Position numbers and translations under genes: made by a program. Below, piece by piece: positions 1 through 9,893 of a DNA stretch of 64,000 nucleotides. Each line of letters begins with the position of its first letter. Position 1 is the first letter of the stretch. This DNA comes from Arsenophonus nilaparvatae (GTDB taxonomy: Bacteria > Pseudomonadota > Gammaproteobacteria > Enterobacterales > Enterobacteriaceae): NCBI RefSeq assembly GCF_000757905.1, contig NZ_JRLH01000011.1; one strand, given 5' to 3'. Under the pieces are notes generated by a model. The model saw nothing but the letters and a program-made list of their open reading frames with translations, was not told the DNA's origin and did no database searches.

Positions 1-12
1 TAATTTTTAATA

Positions 13-1386
13 CTAGATATTAAATATTTTATTTATTATCTGATTAGATAATAAATTTTTTCCTATATTAAAATTATGTTTCACTAACGCAGCTGTCTGA
101 TTTCGATCATTAATTAAATTATAAACTCGATGGATAAAATTGTCGTCCGGTAGTCCATCTTTTTTTGGTGAAATATTCATTAATTCAGTTTTAAAACCAT
201 GTTGTCCATAAACTTCATGATAATATTCGTAACTTGTGGATATATAACAGCGCTTATGACTAATTGCTTCTCCTATTGGATTACCATAACTGTCATAATC
301 ATATGATGTTAAGAATGAAACCATATCGCTGGAGTAATAAAGATCTTGAATAGTCGGCTTATTGTTTTCATTTTCGATAAAGTCATGCTGCAGCGGGCCA
401 GAAAATTTTATAAAATTCTCTATTTCTAGTTTTTTTATGTATTGTCTTAGATAATTTGAATAATCACTGTTTTCTTTTTCATCACCAGCAATAATTAAAT
501 ATATAGAGCATGATTTATTTTTTTTTATATATAAGTCGTTAAGCTTTCTTACTAGATAAATATCTCTTTCTAATTTTTTTTCAGGAATGATTCTAGTCGT
601 TCTAGCGATTAAAAAATCATCTTTCGATATGTTAAATCTATCTCTTATATTCATTCTATTATGATTATTATTAAATAAATAAGTATTACGCATAACATCA
701 ATATTGATATCTTGATTACTCCAATCTTTTAGCTTTTTGGCTAATGAATCATTTAAAGTAACATATTTTATATATTTTGATTTAATAGGTTTTATTGCAT
801 AATACCAAGGATCTTGACCATATTTTTTTGATAATGTTTCGCTGTTCCACATTAGATCATGATCTCGCCATAATACAAAACATGCTAGATTTTTTTGTAA
901 ACCATATTTTTCTATGCTTTTATAGAGCGCTTTAGTATAGATAATATTCTCAGGCAATGTTCCATTTTCAATAACAAGATGAGTGATCTCTAATTTATTC
1001 CATGTATTAAAGATTAATTCAGATAATGCATTCGCAACAATATTTACCTGTTCCAACAGATTATTTTTTTCTATTAAATTCGCTTTTGTAGTTCCATTAA
1101 TTAAAATATTATTTACTTTATTGATAAATTCAACCGTGTAATTTTTTAACAAATATATATCATTAATTCGCACTAATTTAAAATGCTTATCAAAAATTGA
1201 TTTTTCATAACATGAATAGGGTTTGGCAAAATTTCCTTTATCAATCTTTATGTCATAACCTAAATCAATAAAGGATTCAAAACCTCGATTATTTAAATAA
1301 CATGCTAATTTTGTTGCTTCAACTGTAATTCCTGAAACTGCTATGGCGTCAAATGAAATAAACATAACTTTTTTTTTATAAGGCAT
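13..1386 (-). CDS. Glycosyltransferase, GT4-like (GT-B fold)
   Basis: A 457-residue protein that I read as a retaining GT-B glycosyltransferase. The N-terminal half starts with a Rossmann-like strand (KKVMFISFDAIAVSGITVEA, residues 5-24) typical of the acceptor domain. The C-terminal half (from about residue 255) has the usual donor-domain pattern: ARTTRIIPEKK, then LIIAGDE, then FSGPLQHDFI, then SYDYDSYGNPIGEAISHKR, where a Glu in the GNPIGEAI segment matches the GT4 E-x7-E region. It has no signal peptide or membrane segment and should act in the cytoplasm on a lipid-linked or protein acceptor. It stands alone, facing away from the trehalose operon, so context does not reveal its substrate. 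The start has the sequence AGGTAGGG about 10 nt upstream. The GT call is fairly firm; the sugar and acceptor are unknown. Confidence 0.75.
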   Translation of the reverse strand: MPYKKKVMFISFDAIAVSGITVEATKLACYLNNRGFESFIDLGYDIKIDKGNFAKPYSCYEKSIFDKHFKLVRINDIYLLKNYTVEFINKVNNILINGTTKANLIEKNNLLEQVNIVANALSELIFNTWNKLEITHLVIENGTLPENIIYTKALYKSIEKYGLQKNLACFVLWRDHDLMWNSETLSKKYGQDPWYYAIKPIKSKYIKYVTLNDSLAKKLKDWSNQDINIDVMRNTYLFNNNHNRMNIRDRFNISKDDFLIARTTRIIPEKKLERDIYLVRKLNDLYIKKNKSCSIYLIIAGDEKENSDYSNYLRQYIKKLEIENFIKFSGPLQHDFIENENNKPTIQDLYYSSDMVSFLTSYDYDSYGNPIGEAISHKRCYISTSYEYYHEVYGQHGFKTELMNISPKKDGLPDDNFIHRVYNLINDRNQTAALVKHNFNIGKNLLSNQIINKIFNI

Positions 1387-2131
1387 ATTAATTCCCTACC
1401 TTTTATTTTTTTGCTTTGAATAAAAAAATATTTATCATATATAATATAAATGTTTTCTTATTTTATAATAATTATTAATATATTTTGTGATAAGCATCGA
1501 ATAAAAATATTTGTCACAAAAATAGAAGTAATTTTTGCTATAATTGATATACAAATAAAAATCTTTCAAATAACACTTGTCATTTAACTGTAAATTTATT
1601 TCAACTTTTAATACATTAAAATTTTATATTAATTAGATATGTATAAACAGTTTATTAAAAATATTAAATAAGCACAAAAAAAATTATCAATGTTAAACGT
1701 TATTAAAATAATTGAAACCAAGTAATAACATTTTTAGATACAATTGAGTGAAATTTAAATCTATACATTTAAATATAGTGATTAAGATGAATTTTATTTT
1801 AGTTTAAAAAATATTTTTATTAAAAATAATTATTAAAAATTTAATGACATAAAATCATTAAGTGTTTTTTATTCTAAATAATTAGAATAAAAAATTTATT
1901 ATCAAAGTAAATTTACATAATAAGTTATATTTACTTTAAACAAAAATAATAATAGCCAATACTTATTAAAATCGTGGAAATTACCATTATATTTTCAACA
2001 TAAATAATAAATTTTCAAAAAAATGTATTCAATTGATTTTATGTCTATTTTTGTGATTGATCTCTATGTAATATGATTATTGATGAGATATTTTATATTT
2101 TATTATGTAAAAATACAAAATCATTAAAATT
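1387..2131. other. Intergenic region, AT-rich, with a perfect inverted repeat
   Basis: About 745 bases between divergently transcribed genes, extremely AT-rich with no credible ORF. A perfect 12-bp inverted repeat (arms 1865-1876 and 1883-1894, loop AATAAT) is the only clear structure. It should carry promoters for the glycosyltransferase and for treB; I could not assign -35/-10 boxes with confidence because AT-rich matches are everywhere. Confidence 0.5.
1865..1894. repeat. Perfect 12-bp inverted repeat (hairpin or operator)
   Basis: Arms TTTTTTATTCTA and TAGAATAAAAAA are exact reverse complements around the loop AATAAT. Because the arms are AT-only it is a weak hairpin. It lies about 240 bp before treB, so it could be a bidirectional terminator or a regulator site; nothing else distinguishes these. 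Confidence 0.4.
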
Positions 2132-3566
2132 ATGTTAAAAAAAATCACAATAAATCATATTCATATTAACAAGATCATTTCTACGATTGGTGGCAAAAAT
2201 AATGTAAATAGTTTTACCCACTGTTTGACTCGATTACGTTTTATTTTACATGAACCAGAAAAGGTAAATATAGAGGATTTAAAAAAACTACCAGAAGTTA
2301 AAGGTTGTTTTAATCAAGCAGGGCAATTACAAATTGTTATTGGTACCAATGTAGACAAATATTATAAAGCAATTCAACAACAATTTGATATCTTAACAGG
2401 TGATGACGATAAAAAAGCGCCCAAAACAGCGATTAAAAAAAAAGACAAAACTTTGGACGCGGTTAATTACTAATCTAGCTGAAATTTTCTTCCCATTGCT
2501 GCCTGCGCTAATTTGTGGCGGTTTGTTGTTAGGCTTGAGGAATGTTTTAGGTGAAATGCCAATAGTAAACAATAAGCCATTAATGGCATTTTATCCTACA
2601 CTAAAACCGATTTATGATTTTCTCTGGTTGCCTTGTGAGGCTATTTTTCATTTTTTACCGGTAGCAATTTGCTGGTCAACAGTAAAAAAAATAGGCGGAA
2701 CACCAATACTAGGTATTATTCTGGGAATTACATTAGTCTCACCACAATTAATGAATGCCTATAATTTAGGTAGTCAGTTACCTGCTGTTTGGGATTTTGG
2801 TCTATTTACTATCCAAAAAGTAGGCTATCAGGCTCAAGTTATTCCCGCTATTTTTGCTGGCTTATTTTTAGGTTGGTTTGAAATATTTATACGTCGTTAT
2901 GTTCCTGGTTATTTGAAATTTGTGATTGTGCCGATTGTTACTTTAAGCATCTCTGTTTTTGTTGCGCATGCAATACTCGGTCCAATAGGGCGAATGATAG
3001 GTAACCAAATTGCAGAAGTAGTCAGATTTGTTATGTTCGGTGGTTTTGCCTCAATTGGCTCCGCTATTTTTGGCTTTACCTATCCTCTATTAGTAATCAG
3101 TGGCGTTCATCATACTACGTTGGCTATAGATCTGCAGATAATGCAAGCGCAGGGTGGAACGCCAATTTGGCCGATAATTGCGCTTTCCAATATTGCACAA
3201 GCTTCTGCTGTGGTGGGCATTATTATTATTAGCCGTAAAGAAAATGAACGAGAAGTGACTATTCCGGCTGCAATTTCCGCTTATCTGGGCGTTACTGAGC
3301 CTGCGCTTTATAGTGTTAATCTTTATTATCGTTTTCCCTTGCTTTGCGCCATGGTAGGTTCTGCTTTTGCCGGTTTTATCTGTGGTGCTTTTGGCGTACT
3401 TTCAAACGGTATCGGTGTGGGGGGATTGCCTGGTATTCTTTCTATCCAACCGATTTATTGGTTAGTTTATTCATTTGCGACAATCATTGCTATTGTTGTT
3501 CCAATCATATTGACGATAGTAATTTACCGTTACCAACAGCGAAAAGGTACGCTTATTTCTGATTAA
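2132..3566 (+). pseudogene. treB: PTS trehalose-specific EIIBC component, frameshifted
   Basis: Encodes the membrane permease of the phosphotransferase system that imports trehalose as trehalose-6-phosphate. The EIIB domain (residues 1-95) has the phosphocysteine motif THCLTRLRF. The EIIC domain follows with SGVHHTTLAID and VTEPALYSVNLYYRFP, both characteristic of TreB. The reading frame changes after an A9 run at 2435-2443: frame 1 ends at 2473, while the EIIC frame is open from upstream of it (2400) to 3566. Removing one A would restore a protein of about 477 residues, close to the 473 of E. coli TreB. So this is a +1 indel in a homopolymer: a pseudogene, a transcriptional-slippage gene, or a sequencing error. 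EIIA (Crr) would be encoded elsewhere. First gene of an operon with a sugar phosphorylase and pgmB. Confidence 0.85.
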
Positions 3567-3574
3567 AGGATTAT

Positions 3575-6334
3575 TTGACTAATACATTTTTAATAGTGAA
3601 TTTGAATATGAATTATTTGCATGTTGTTTTTAAACCACAAGAATTAGTGGTTTACCAAGCCAAAATGAATAAGAAAATTTATCCGATAACCTATCAGAAA
3701 ATTAATATATTAGAGTTATTAGAATTAATTAAACAAATTAAATTAGATTTTCCCAATATTCAAGGGGGAATATTAAAAGGAGATGCGTTAGCATTTTATT
3801 CGCCATTTTGTATCAAAATTGCTAATAATGTTGTTGATATGGAGAAATGTTTCTCTGAAATATTCAATGTCCCCTTTATTCGAACCGAAGTTTTAGTTGA
3901 TGAATGTGAAGAGACATTAAAACATGCCTTAGCAGAGAAACAACAAACAATAACTTGGAGCATTGATTATTGCGGCTATAATCCAGGCAAAGCGGAATAT
4001 ACCACTGAGTCCTTATTGACCGTAGCAAATGGATATTTAGGGTTACGCGGGACATTACCTGAAATGGTAATCAGTGATGATACCTATCCGGCAACTTATC
4101 TTGCAGGGCTTTATAATCAAGCTATTTCTGTAATAAATGGCCACCAAGTTCATAATGAAGATTTCGTTAATGCACCCAATGCACAATATATCTCGTTACG
4201 TATTGGCCAAGGTAAATTTGTTAATCTTACGGATTTTAAAGTTATTTCTCTTTATCGTCGATTAGATTTAATGACAGGAATTTTATCTAGTGAATTACAA
4301 ATTGAAGATCAAGAAGGGCGTCGCTTAAAAATAGATTGTCGAAAATTTACTAATATGGCAAGAATGACGCACTATAGTATTGAATATCAATTTTGTCCTT
4401 TAAATTTTTCTGATCAAATCACCATTTGTAGCAAAACAGATGGTGGAACGTTTAATTATGGTGTTGAACGCTATCGTTCACTCAATTCCTCTCATTATCA
4501 AATAAAAGATTTAAGTGTTGATAAGCATAAAACTTATTTATTAGCGCAAACCTTTCAAAGTCAAATCGGGATTGGAGTTTCGACAGAAATTAGCGGTAAT
4601 TTTTTTGCGCCAAATAATGTCGAAAATAGGATAAATGAAAATAGTATTGTTCAACAGGTGGTTTTTTCTGCTCAACAGGGTAACTGTTATCGGTTAGAGA
4701 AAAATGTGGCGATCGCTATTTCTACTGTTTTTAAGCAAGATTGGCAGCAGATAAATTCATGGCAGTTGCCTGATTTTGCTACCCAGTTAGCAGAGAGTCA
4801 GCTTGCCTGGCAAACGCTTTGGCGGGAAAGCGATATTGTCATTGCTGGTGATATGATGACGCAAAAACTACTGCGTTTACATACCTACCATCTATTAGCT
4901 TCTTGCTCCCCATTAACGAATGGTAAACATAAATTAGATGTTTCTGTTACTGCTAGAGGTTTGCATGGAGAAGCTTATCGAGGGCATATTTTTTGGGATG
5001 AAATATTTATTCTGCCATTTTATATTATGCATTTTCCGACAACCGCTCGCCAATTATTAATGTAACGTTATCGGCGGTTGCCGGCTGCAAAACATGCCGC
5101 TCAGCAAGCTGGTTTTCAAGGTGCTATGTTTCCTTGGCAATCAGGTCATGATGGTAGTGAGCAGACGCAAACCTTACATATAAATCCGCTGACAGGACAA
5201 TGGGATCCTGATCATAGTCACTTACAGTGTCATATTTCTTTAAGTATTGCTTATAATGTTTGGCTATATTGGTTAAATACTGGCGATAAGCCATTTATGA
5301 TCGATTTTGGGTTGGAATTATTAATTGAGATTGCCAAGTTTTGGCTGAGTAAAACAGTCTGGGATGCGACTACTAATCGATATCATATTGATGGCGTTAT
5401 GGGGCCAGATGAATTTCATGAATATAGTTTAGGTAATAAAGAAGCCGGTTTGCAGGATAATGCTTACACTAATTTAATGGTGGCATGGTTATTTAATCAA
5501 ATTGATCTGATAGTTTTATCTTTGTCAAAACAGGATTTAAATAATATCTTAAATCAAGTTAATATCGATAATGATTTTTGGCAGCAACTAACAACCATTA
5601 AAGAAAACTTAGCGTTGTCAATTAATGAGCAAAATATTATCGGGCAATTTGATGGTTATTTTGCCCTTGAAGAAATTGATTGGCAAAAATATCGCAATAA
5701 ATACGGTAATATTTATAGGTTAGATAGAATCCTACGCGCTGAAGGGAAATTAGCCGATAATTATAAGATTGCCAAACAGCCAGATTTATTAATGATATTT
5801 AATAACTTTAACCAAGATGTTGTTAGTTCATTATTAGAGAAAATGAATTATCCTGCGTCTGATAATTATGTAGAAAAAAATTTCAATTATTATTTTTCTC
5901 GCACTTCCCATGGCTCGACACTATCCCGTGTTGTTCATGCGTCTTTGGCTGAGAATATTAAATCGTCAGCTTTATCTTGGCAATTATATCAAGACGCTTT
6001 ATTTTCTGATTATCAAGATATTCAGGGTGGAACGACCTCAGAAGGTATTCATACTGGCGTAATGGCGGCCACCCTCAATATGACAATTATGACATACGGT
6101 GGGGTAGATATTCGTCAACCGTTATTGAAAATCAATCCTTCATTACCTACTCATTGGCAGCATCTCCAATTTAAGCTGTGCCATTTAGGCATTAATTACC
6201 AATTTTTTATCACTCGAGAACAATTATCAATTGGATGTGATCAGGATACTGAGATACAGGTGGGTGAGCAGCAGTATCGGATTTCTGCCGGTAAAATTGC
6301 TAATGTTGTTTATAAGAATGAGGTAGTTGCATGA
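3575..6334 (+). pseudogene. GH65 disaccharide phosphorylase (probably trehalose-6-phosphate phosphorylase), interrupted by a stop
   Basis: The two ORFs 3575-5065 and 5078-6334 are in the same frame, separated only by a TAA at 5063-5065 where the family has a Tyr (LLM-stop-RYRRLPAAK). The second part holds the catalytic acid region GPDEFHEYSLGNKEAG and the phosphate-binding RTSHGSTLS. Downstream of TreB and upstream of beta-phosphoglucomutase, the expected reaction is trehalose-6-P + Pi to beta-glucose-1-P + glucose-6-P, as in Lactococcus, instead of TreC hydrolysis. The start is TTG at 3575 (AAAGGA upstream; ATG alternative at 3608). The canonical GH65 N-domain begins only near residue 130, so there is an N-terminal extension of unknown function (about 918 residues in total, against about 750-770 for the family). 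The single nonsense change probably inactivates it. Exact substrate is inferred from neighbours. Confidence 0.8.
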
Positions 6335-6981
6335 AGAAGGGCATGATCTTCGATCTTGATGGTGTTATTGTCGATACCGCTTTTTATCATTTTAAAGCTT
6401 GGCAATATTTGGCTAAACAAATCGATATTGATTTTGATGCGACCTTCAATGAAACTTTGAAGGGAATAAGCAGAATTGAGTCATTGGAGAAAATTTTGCA
6501 TTATGGTAATAAAGCCGATGTTTTTAGTGTGGCAGAAAAAAATGCCCTGATGGACAGTAAAAATGATTACTATGTAAAATCACTCAGTAAACTGACAGAA
6601 AAAAATATCTTGCCTGGGGTATTGCCTTTTATTAAGCAAGCAAAAAAAAAGAAAATACCTTGTGCGATAGCCTCCGCTTCTAAAAATGCCACAATGATCC
6701 TAGAGCAACTGAATATTAAAGATTATTTTAATGTAATTGTTGATCCTCACTCTTTATCTAAAGGTAAGCCGGATCCAGAGATTTTTTTAACAGCGGCCAA
6801 TTTAATCGATGTATTACCTAATGAAGCGATTGGTTTTGAAGATTCACAAGCAGGAATTACAGCATTAAATAGCGCGAATATTTTTTCTGTTGGCATATCG
6901 TCAAAAGACAATTTAGTGGGTGCAGATTTACGAGTAGACTCTTTTGAAAAAATTAATTTTGAGCAACTGTTATGTCTATAA
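6331..6981 (+). CDS. pgmB: Beta-phosphoglucomutase (HAD superfamily)
   Basis: Converts beta-glucose-1-phosphate to glucose-6-phosphate, completing phosphorolytic trehalose use. At 216 residues it has the normal family length. The N-terminal DLDGVIVDTA holds the nucleophile Asp and the general acid/base Asp of the HAD family (DxD spacing); ASASKNA is motif II; KGKPDPEIF is motif III with the Lys; GFEDSQAGI is motif IV with the metal-binding acids. The ATG overlaps the stop of the GH65 gene by four bases (ATGA), so translation is coupled. It is the only intact gene in this operon, so if the upstream lesions are real, its substrate is no longer produced here. Confidence 0.9.
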   Translation: MKKGMIFDLDGVIVDTAFYHFKAWQYLAKQIDIDFDATFNETLKGISRIESLEKILHYGNKADVFSVAEKNALMDSKNDYYVKSLSKLTEKNILPGVLPFIKQAKKKKIPCAIASASKNATMILEQLNIKDYFNVIVDPHSLSKGKPDPEIFLTAANLIDVLPNEAIGFEDSQAGITALNSANIFSVGISSKDNLVGADLRVDSFEKINFEQLLCL

Positions 6982-7094
6982 CTGAATGCTTTAATTATTT
7001 AATATAAATAGTAAACATTTAGTAAAATAACCTCTTTTGCATCTTTAGGTCAGGCAACAAACTAGTCATTGAGGTTGGTGATATATAGTTTTAC

Positions 7095-7136
7095 TTATAA
7101 ATGTTGACAGCGCTTTTTCACTGTCAGCATTTATAA
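7095..7136. terminator. Long hairpin between convergent operons
   Basis: Arms at 7095-7110 and 7121-7136 (TTATAAATGTTGACAG and CTGTCAGCATTTATAA) pair over 16 bases with a single G-U, around a 10-nt loop. It lies between convergent pgmB and the end of the siderophore operon, so a bidirectional terminator is the simplest reading. There is no long U-tract, so it may also be an RNA-stabilising hairpin. Confidence 0.6.
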
Positions 7137-7156
7137 CAGCCATTACCTTAATGTAT

Positions 7157-7573
7157 TTAAGAATATGTAACGGGCATGTTTTGCAACTGCTGAATACTAA
7201 AATCAACAACAGGAAGTTCTGGAGAAAATAGATGTCTGGTAGTTTTATATGGAAATATTTTCCCTTTACTTACAATATGTTCTCTAATTTTTTCAGGGCA
7301 AAAAGGCTCACCGTTACACCAGTGGTAAACACTTACACATTCATAGGTATAATCAAGCATGACACAAGGAAGACATGCTAGACCTAACCGATATGCAGCA
7401 CAATATCGATGATTACCATCCATAATAATCCCAGTTTGTTTTTCTATTGGGACAGCCGTTATCCATCTCTGACAGTGAATAATCTCCTCTACTAATATTT
7501 CTACATGTTCAATGTTGACCTCTTCAGATGGACGGATCAATGCAAGTGGTCGCAATACTACGTTATATATCAT
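7157..7573 (-). CDS. ParB/SerK-like protein resembling SbnI (probable serine kinase)
   Basis: A 138-residue protein of the ParB/sulfiredoxin fold. Residues 8-60 have the pattern RPSEEVNIEHVEILVEEI then GIIMDGNHRYCAAYRLGL, matching the DG(H/N)HR nucleotide-binding motif of free serine kinases (SerK, SbnI). The later segment FPYKTTRH is another family feature. SbnI makes O-phosphoserine for staphyloferrin B, and an SbnA-like enzyme that would use this substrate is in the same operon. It is shorter than SbnI (about 254 residues), covering essentially the kinase core. Start chosen at ATG 7573, with GAGGT just upstream; as the sequence stands the ORF is also open in frame into the upstream aminotransferase (7157-8764, 535 residues), which I attribute to a frameshift there. 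Last gene of the operon. Confidence 0.65.
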   Translation of the reverse strand: MIYNVVLRPLALIRPSEEVNIEHVEILVEEIIHCQRWITAVPIEKQTGIIMDGNHRYCAAYRLGLACLPCVMLDYTYECVSVYHWCNGEPFCPEKIREHIVSKGKIFPYKTTRHLFSPELPVVDFSIQQLQNMPVTYS

Positions 7574-7580
7574 GTTTACC

Positions 7581-8764
7581 TCATCTGATATCAGCAAGTA
7601 CGTTAAGTAGGGTATCAATCTCTTCTTCACTGTTGTATGCATGCACAGATGCACGTACGACAGCGTCAAGTCCACGATTTTCATATCAATAAATGTTGAA
7701 TTAAATCGTGAACAGGAAACATTCATACGACGTGGATGAGTGGATAGATACTTTTGTACATTTTCTGGAATAATATTCTTGACGGTAAACGTAACAATCC
7801 CAGATAAATATTTCCCGCAATCATGTATCTGAATGTGAGGTAAATCCTTCAGACCGGTTCTAAGTTGTTTACCAAGATGAAGAATTCGTTGAGTTATATT
7901 TTCCTGGCCTAATGATGTAGCATATGCGGCTGCAGCTCCCAGACCAAGACGATCCGCAATATTAGCTTCCCAGCATTCAAAACGACGTGCGCTATGATTA
8001 ATGCGATAATGATTAGCACTTTCCAGCTTCGCGGCATGATGATCAAGCAATATTGGTTCTATAGTTGAGCTTAATATGTTATCTATCCACAGAAAACCAG
8101 TACCACGTGGAGCACGTAAGTATTTGCGACCAGAAGCGGTTAGTACATGACAGCCAATTTTTTTGATATCCAATGGTAAATGCCCAATTCCCTGGCAGGC
8201 ATCCAGAAAAAACCATACGCCTGCTTCACGCGCGAGTGCACCAATTTCCTCGACGGGTTGTATCGGTCCACCATGTGTAACAAGCAATGGTAGGCTTATT
8301 AATCGGACATTGGGATTATCCAATGCTTTCTTTAGGTGTTCCAAACAAACAGCACCAGTTTCATCTTCATTCAGTACTTTAACCTTTATACCATCTCGTT
8401 TTTGTCTTTGCAGATAAGGTATATAATTTCCTGCATACTCAGTTGTTGAGGTAAGAAGAGTGTCACCAAATTTCAATGGTAAAGAATAAAAAGCCATATG
8501 CCAGGCACGAGTCGCATTCTCCATCAGTGCGATATCAGCAGGTTTTGCATTGATAAGCGTTGCTAGTTCCTGATAGACATTTTCAATTGACTGTCGCTGG
8601 ATCACAGCAGCTTCATAGCCACCGATGGTGATTTCTCTGGAGTAATGTTCCTTTATCGCACGTATAACTGGTTCAGGCATTAAACTTGCCCCGGCATTAT
8701 TAAAATGGATGACATGCTCCGTTCCTGGAGTATCAGCGCGAAGCTGTGTCAGACAAAGTGTCAC
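7581..8764 (-). pseudogene. Class-V PLP aminotransferase (isopenicillin-N-epimerase/desulfurase-like), frameshifted near its 3' end
   Basis: A fold-type I PLP enzyme: FNNAGASLMP near residue 22, the cofactor Asp in FFLDACQGIGHLPLD, and the Schiff-base Lys in TASGRKYLRAPRGTGF. Start is GTG 8764, overlapping the end of the binding-protein gene by 32 nt. Near 7678-7681 (AAAA run) the frame shifts: the current frame runs on into the SbnI-like gene and gives 535 residues, but the alternative frame reads ENRGLDAVVRASVHAYNSEE and LLNVLADIR and stops at TGA 7581-7583, just before the SbnI-like ATG. That tail fits the family C-terminus far better than the present frame. One extra base restores a protein of about 394 residues. 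Its role in the siderophore pathway is unknown; racemisation, transamination or beta-elimination of an amino-acid precursor are possible. Confidence 0.7.
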
Positions 8765-9893
8765 TATTATGCCCCTCTGCTTTCAGACTAACCATATATC
8801 CTGCTAAGTACGGAATGGGAAGGAATTCATGATGAAGACGACGAAATGTATCATCGGGATCAAGTTCACTAAATAGTTCAGGATGGATCCATTTTGCTAA
8901 TTGCTGGATGGCAATGACATCGTAAGGACTGTTGTAGAACTGATGCCAAATAGCGAAAAATGCATTATTATGCTGAGCTGAACTGTTTTTATAGGCAGGG
9001 CGGGTAGTAAACCATGCTAGTCTAGTTTGGGCTTCTTTAATATCCGCACCAGGGCCGAGAGGTATCCATCGCCCACCAGGTACTGATGCCTGAAAATTAC
9101 CACTGGTCAAAATTACTATATCGGGATTAGCTGATACTATCTGCTCTGGATTGATGGTAAAAAAGGAACCTGGAGATAACGATGCAGCTATGTTTTCTCC
9201 CCCAGCAAGTTTGACAAATCGCCCAAAACTTCCTTTACCAAACGTCATACAACACTCATCTGAATATCCCCCTAGACGCTCAAGAAACACTTTAGGTAGG
9301 GGAGACGTTAACTTATTTACCTGGGAGGTTACACGTTTTAGCTCCATATCACGGAATTGAAGGTAGGCGGTGGCAAGCTCCATTTTGCCAAACAGTTTGC
9401 CAAACAGTTTTACCGTCGGGGGAATATGTGCTATTGGTTCATAACGAAAGTCAACATAGACGATAGGGATCCCGGCGCTGGAAAGCGCCGCTTCATATCC
9501 TGAATCTACGATCGCTTTTCTTGCATCCATGTTCATGATGATAACGTCAGGTTTGAGGCTAATGGCCAGCTCTACATCGAAAGTTCCCTGTTCGCTACCA
9601 CCAAAAGTAGGGATTTTTTCCAAAAGGGGAAAACGTTTTCGATACTGTTGCCATGTCGCTGGATCTGACTGAATTAAATCCTTTCTCCAGGCAACCACTC
9701 GCTTAGCTGGATTTTCCTTATCTAACATTGCAACAAGGTAAAGTTGTCGACCTTCGCCTAGGATCACGCGCTGAACCGGAAGTTTGACTGACACAGTTCT
9801 ACCGAGGAGATCGGTCACCGGAGTAGCTATTTGCTCCGCTTGTACACTGGAAGAAATTAGCAGTATGGTAAAAAATAAAAACCTTACTATCAT
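8733..9893 (-). CDS. Periplasmic iron-siderophore binding protein (FecB/BtuF type)
   Basis: A 386-residue class III ABC substrate-binding protein. A Sec signal peptide with probable cleavage after VQA (residues 17-19) exports it. The body has the typical metal-siderophore receptor layout: TVSVKLPVQRVILG at the start, then LKPDVIIMN in the first lobe, a long connecting helix, and SANPDIVILTSG in the second lobe. It should carry the ferric siderophore from the outer-membrane receptor to an inner-membrane permease. No permease or ATPase is encoded in this operon; the nearest is the FecCDE set at 21624-24499. The end overlaps the aminotransferase start and the beginning overlaps the MFS gene (ATGA). 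Confidence 0.8.
   Translation of the reverse strand: MIVRFLFFTILLISSSVQAEQIATPVTDLLGRTVSVKLPVQRVILGEGRQLYLVAMLDKENPAKRVVAWRKDLIQSDPATWQQYRKRFPLLEKIPTFGGSEQGTFDVELAISLKPDVIIMNMDARKAIVDSGYEAALSSAGIPIVYVDFRYEPIAHIPPTVKLFGKLFGKMELATAYLQFRDMELKRVTSQVNKLTSPLPKVFLERLGGYSDECCMTFGKGSFGRFVKLAGGENIAASLSPGSFFTINPEQIVSANPDIVILTSGNFQASVPGGRWIPLGPGADIKEAQTRLAWFTTRPAYKNSSAQHNNAFFAIWHQFYNSPYDVIAIQQLAKWIHPELFSELDPDDTFRRLHHEFLPIPYLAGYMVSLKAEGHNSDTLSDTASR

Noticed and set aside
7157..8764. A natural aminotransferase-SbnI fusion protein of 535 residues
   Set aside because: The linking 35 residues match nothing, the next frame gives the expected C-terminus and stop, and the kinase has its own ATG and ribosome-binding site; a frameshift is simpler.
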